NCBI GenBank assembly: GCA_003561815.1
Contig: PWVP01000051.1
Span: forward strand, 1 to 6,390
Reading direction: 5' to 3'
Source: Campylobacterota bacterium
GTDB taxonomy: Bacteria; Campylobacterota; Campylobacteria; Campylobacterales; SZUA-545
DNA: 6,390 nucleotides
In this document: piece by piece, positions 4,515 to 6,390 of the stretch
Layout of the letters: each line of letters starts with the position of its first letter
Numbering within the stretch: the stretch's first letter is position 1
Translations under genes and position numbers: made by a program
Notes under the pieces: generated by a model
The model's database searches: none
Seen by the model: the letters and a program-made list of their open reading frames with translations, nothing else
Told to the model about the DNA's origin: nothing

Positions 4515-6196
4515 ACCTTAAAGCGCGCCATCTGGCTGCGCAGCTTCTCAACCAGCCCATCCATGTGTTCGCTGGCTGAGGCGATCTCCTCGACGCTTCG
4601 GCTGCTTTGGGTGGGCTCTTGTTCGATCGCCTTCATCCGATCGACCGCTTTATGGGCCGCGCGCAGCAGCTCCTGGAGGGTCTGCGCGCTCTCTTGTACC
4701 CCCTCCTGGGCCGATCGCATCTGGGCGCTGACCGCGCCCACTTCGTTGGCGGTCTCTTCGCTGCTTTGGCGCAGGCTCTCGATGGCCGTCGCGCTTTGAC
4801 CCATCTCATCGCTCGCCTCTACGACTGATTGGGTGATCACATTGAGTGTGGCGTTGATCTCGGTGAGCGCCTTTTGGGTGCGATCGGCGAGGTTTCGCAC
4901 CTCATCGGCCACCACCGCAAAGCCGCGCCCGTGCTCCCCCGCTCTGGCCGCTTCGATGGCGGCATTAAGCGCGAGTAGATTGGTCTGATCGGCGATATCG
5001 TTAATCACCGTCAAAATCCCACGCACCTGATCGGCCTCCTGATTTAGGCGGTTGAGCTTCTCGGCCAGATCGTTTTGCTCGACGCTGCGGCTCTGCACGC
5101 TCTGGGCCATCTGGTTCATCCGCGTCTCCACCGTATCGAGCTGATGGCGCGCCTGGCGCGCCTGCTCGCTCACCGCCAGAGCGCGATCGCTCGCCTGCTC
5201 GACCGCCTGCTCAATCTGCGCAATCTCCTCTGTGCCGCTTCGCACCGCCTCCAGACTGTTCTCAGCCCGCATGCCGATCTGGCGGGCGGTACTGGAGAGC
5301 TCGCTACTGACCGAGGCGTTTTCATGCGCGCCGCGCCCGGCCTCTTTGATGGTGCTTTGAAGCGCCTCATAGAGGGTGTTAAGATCACGGCTCATCGTCC
5401 CGAGCTCATCCTGGCAGGAGACCTCAAAGCGCCCGGTGAGATCGAGATTGGCCGCACTGTGGCTGATGCGCGCACTCACCCGGCGTATCATTTTGGCAAT
5501 CTGCTGAGCGGCGAGTGCCAGCACCACGATCAGCACCACGATCGCCCCTACGATTGTGAGCTGCATCAGCCCGAAGCTGCTGTTGATACGCGACTCTACG
5601 GTGCCTAGAGGCACACTGACCCCCACTGCACCGCGCATATCGCCCACCTGCCAGTTGTGGCGCGGGCTTAAGCCGTGGCTGTTGTGACAGGCGACACAGC
5701 CGTTTTCCATCACATCGGCCACCGCGTAGCGCAGCACCGGCACACCTTCTTGGGTGCCAAGCTCGTAGTAAGGCTGGTTGGCATTTTGCATCAGCGCCTC
5801 CAGGCTGCGCTGCTCAAAGCCATCAAGCTTTAGATCGCGGTGGGTAAAGGGCTCATCGCTATAGAGCCTTAAGGAGACGCCGGGCATCTGCTGAGCAACC
5901 GCCTCTCCGACCATGCTCACCAGCGAGGCGGCGGGCGGAACAGCACCGTGCATCCGATCCCACTCGTGGTGCGCTACGACACCCCCCTCATTGGCAGCGG
6001 GGACGATTTCGCTAGCGTAGATCTGGCGCATCTGGGCCGCTTGGGCGATCATCACCTCGGCAACCGATAGCCCGCTCTCCTCTAAGAGCGCCTCTTTAGA
6101 GTGCTGCCCGATCCAGAGTGTCAGCGCCAGTGTTAGCGCGCCGCCGCCAAGGATTGGCAACAAAATCTTCCATAGTATTGATATATTTTTAAGCAT
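4511..6196 (-). CDS. Methyl-accepting chemotaxis protein with a periplasmic c-heme domain
   Basis: Chemoreceptor of 561 residues. Membrane helices at about 8-30 and 209-232 flank a periplasmic domain (31-208) of the Tll0287-like / DUF3365 type. This domain carries a c-type heme motif, CVACH (C167, C170, H171), followed by the typical VGDMRGAVGVSVPL segment (184-197). A HAMP-like region (about 232-283, DELG at 263-266) leads to a long signalling coiled coil, whose tip (397-441) has the conserved NLLALNAAIEAARAGEHGRGFAVVADEVRNLA-class sequence that contacts CheA and CheW. The C-terminus ends ARFKV without an NWETF-like CheR/CheB tether. Heme-bearing chemoreceptors of this general kind are thought to sense redox state or gases, and that is the inferred role. 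The ATG at 6196 has a strong AGGGGGGAG (6209-6201) about 5 nt upstream. Transcription is leftward, with a sigma-54-like promoter upstream. Confidence 0.95.
   Translation of the reverse strand: MLKNISILWKILLPILGGGALTLALTLWIGQHSKEALLEESGLSVAEVMIAQAAQMRQIYASEIVPAANEGGVVAHHEWDRMHGAVPPAASLVSMVGEAVAQQMPGVSLRLYSDEPFTHRDLKLDGFEQRSLEALMQNANQPYYELGTQEGVPVLRYAVADVMENGCVACHNSHGLSPRHNWQVGDMRGAVGVSVPLGTVESRINSSFGLMQLTIVGAIVVLIVVLALAAQQIAKMIRRVSARISHSAANLDLTGRFEVSCQDELGTMSRDLNTLYEALQSTIKEAGRGAHENASVSSELSSTARQIGMRAENSLEAVRSGTEEIAQIEQAVEQASDRALAVSEQARQARHQLDTVETRMNQMAQSVQSRSVEQNDLAEKLNRLNQEADQVRGILTVINDIADQTNLLALNAAIEAARAGEHGRGFAVVADEVRNLADRTQKALTEINATLNVITQSVVEASDEMGQSATAIESLRQSSEETANEVGAVSAQMRSAQEGVQESAQTLQELLRAAHKAVDRMKAIEQEPTQSSRSVEEIASASEHMDGLVEKLRSQMARFKV
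5519..5542. repeat. Perfect 12-bp tandem duplication in the chemoreceptor's second membrane helix
   Basis: CAGCACCACGAT occurs twice back to back (5519-5530 and 5531-5542). On the coding (minus) strand each copy encodes IVVL, giving IVVLIVVL at residues 219-226. The unit is a multiple of three, so the frame is kept. It may be a recent slippage event that changes helix length by four residues, or chance reuse of the same hydrophobic codons. Confidence 0.7.
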
Positions 6197-6209
6197 ATAA
6201 GCTCCCCCC

Positions 6210-6226
6210 TCAGTTTATTAAACTGA
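6210..6226. promoter_or_regulatory. 17-bp perfect palindrome, possible operator ahead of the chemoreceptor
   Basis: TCAGTTTA (6210-6217) and TAAACTGA (6219-6226) are exact inverted repeats around a single T. The element lies between the promoter-like site (6236-6251) and the ribosome binding site (6201-6209), and it would overlap the predicted transcription start. It could bind a dimeric repressor or form a small stem beside the ribosome binding site. It does not match a binding site I know. Confidence 0.5.
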
Positions 6227-6235
6227 TAATTTTAA

Positions 6236-6251
6236 AGCATATTCTATACCA
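6236..6251 (-). promoter_or_regulatory. Sigma-54 (RpoN)-like promoter of the chemoreceptor gene
   Basis: On the minus strand the site reads TGGTATAGAATATGCT. It has the invariant GG (6250-6249) and GC (6238-6237) separated by exactly 10 nt, and it agrees with the TGGYAYRN4TTGCW consensus at all fixed positions but one. The start would fall near 6225, leaving a leader of about 29 nt that holds the ribosome binding site. The same bases also contain TGGTATAGA, readable as an extended -10 box of a housekeeping promoter with no -35 match, so the sigma-factor assignment is open. RpoN drives many flagellar genes in Campylobacterota, which makes the reading plausible for a chemoreceptor. Confidence 0.42.
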
Positions 6252-6336
6252 CTGACGCTGATTTTTGCGCGCCGTACACACTCTTTACACGCAGATTGCT
6301 TACGATGGCCCCTTAGATCTGCTAAGAAAGGATCAG

Positions 6337-6390
6337 ATGATGAGAGTTTTAATCGCATGGATAGGCGCCCTCTTTTTCTCCGCCACACTC
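6337..6390 (+). CDS. 5' end of a secreted or membrane protein (partial)
   Basis: Eighteen codons are visible, starting at ATG 6337 or the adjacent ATG at 6340, and read MMRVLIAWIGALFFSATL. AAAGGA (6327-6332) lies 4 nt before the first ATG and 7 nt before the second, so the second is slightly better placed. One basic residue followed by a hydrophobic run looks like an N-terminal signal peptide or membrane anchor. A poor TACGAT -10-like box is at 6301-6306. The gene diverges from the chemoreceptor and is cut by the window edge; its function cannot be told. Confidence 0.7.
   Translation, partial: MMRVLIAWIGALFFSATL

Noticed and set aside
5075..5608. A 177-codon open frame on the plus strand inside the chemoreceptor
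   Set aside because: It is antisense to the conserved heme-linked, HAMP and signalling regions and gives a low-complexity His/Leu/Arg-rich translation typical of a shadow frame.
6284..6306. TTTACA and TACGAT as a -35/-10 pair for the gene starting at 6337
   Set aside because: The spacer is only 11 nt, too short for a housekeeping promoter; only the TACGAT box alone is mentioned as a weak possibility.

Overview
The window carries five complete protein genes plus the first codons of one or possibly two more. It looks like a bacterial chromosome with a signal-transduction theme and about 58-60% GC by eye. The best guess for the host is a GC-rich member of the Campylobacterota (Epsilonproteobacteria). 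This rests on the HQWKQPLN-type phospho-acceptor box in a 7TMR-DISM kinase, a second kinase with a FIKDSTHELSTP box joined directly to its second membrane helix, a chemoreceptor with a c-heme sensor domain, heavy use of TTT for Phe despite the GC content, and promoter-like sites with a -10 box but no clear -35 box. The phylum is an inference; no rRNA or marker gene is present.

Layout. Positions 1-175 are a leader region, with a likely -10 box (TATAGT) for the rightward operon and, less surely, the start of a leftward gene that exits the window. Positions 176-3905 hold a compact rightward operon: a 7TMR-DISM sensor histidine kinase, an OmpR-family response regulator (3-nt gap), and a second membrane histidine kinase (14-nt overlap). 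Positions 3906-4082 are intergenic. They contain a -10-like box, a bulged hairpin, an exposed UCUCCUUUUU stretch and a textbook UUCG-tetraloop terminator, which together read like a small RNA gene of about 84 nt. Positions 4083-4514 encode a membrane-anchored thioredoxin-fold protein with a CPQC motif. Its stop codon overlaps by 4 nt the stop codon of the leftward chemoreceptor gene (4511-6196), whose periplasmic domain has a CVACH c-type heme site. Positions 6197-6336 are a divergent intergenic region with a sigma-54-like promoter and a 17-bp palindrome upstream of the chemoreceptor. A secreted or membrane protein begins at 6337 and is cut by the window edge.

How the parts may work together. 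The two kinases very likely serve the single regulator between them, giving two inputs and one transcriptional output. Their phospho-acceptor boxes differ at the position linked to phosphatase activity, so they may not be equivalent. The heme chemoreceptor probably couples redox state or a heme ligand to motility, and the periplasmic thioredoxin-like protein next to it could act in the same redox compartment. The regulator's target genes cannot be read from this window. No mobile element, CRISPR array, tRNA or rRNA was seen. A striking background feature is the excess of CGATCG / GCGATCGC palindromes.
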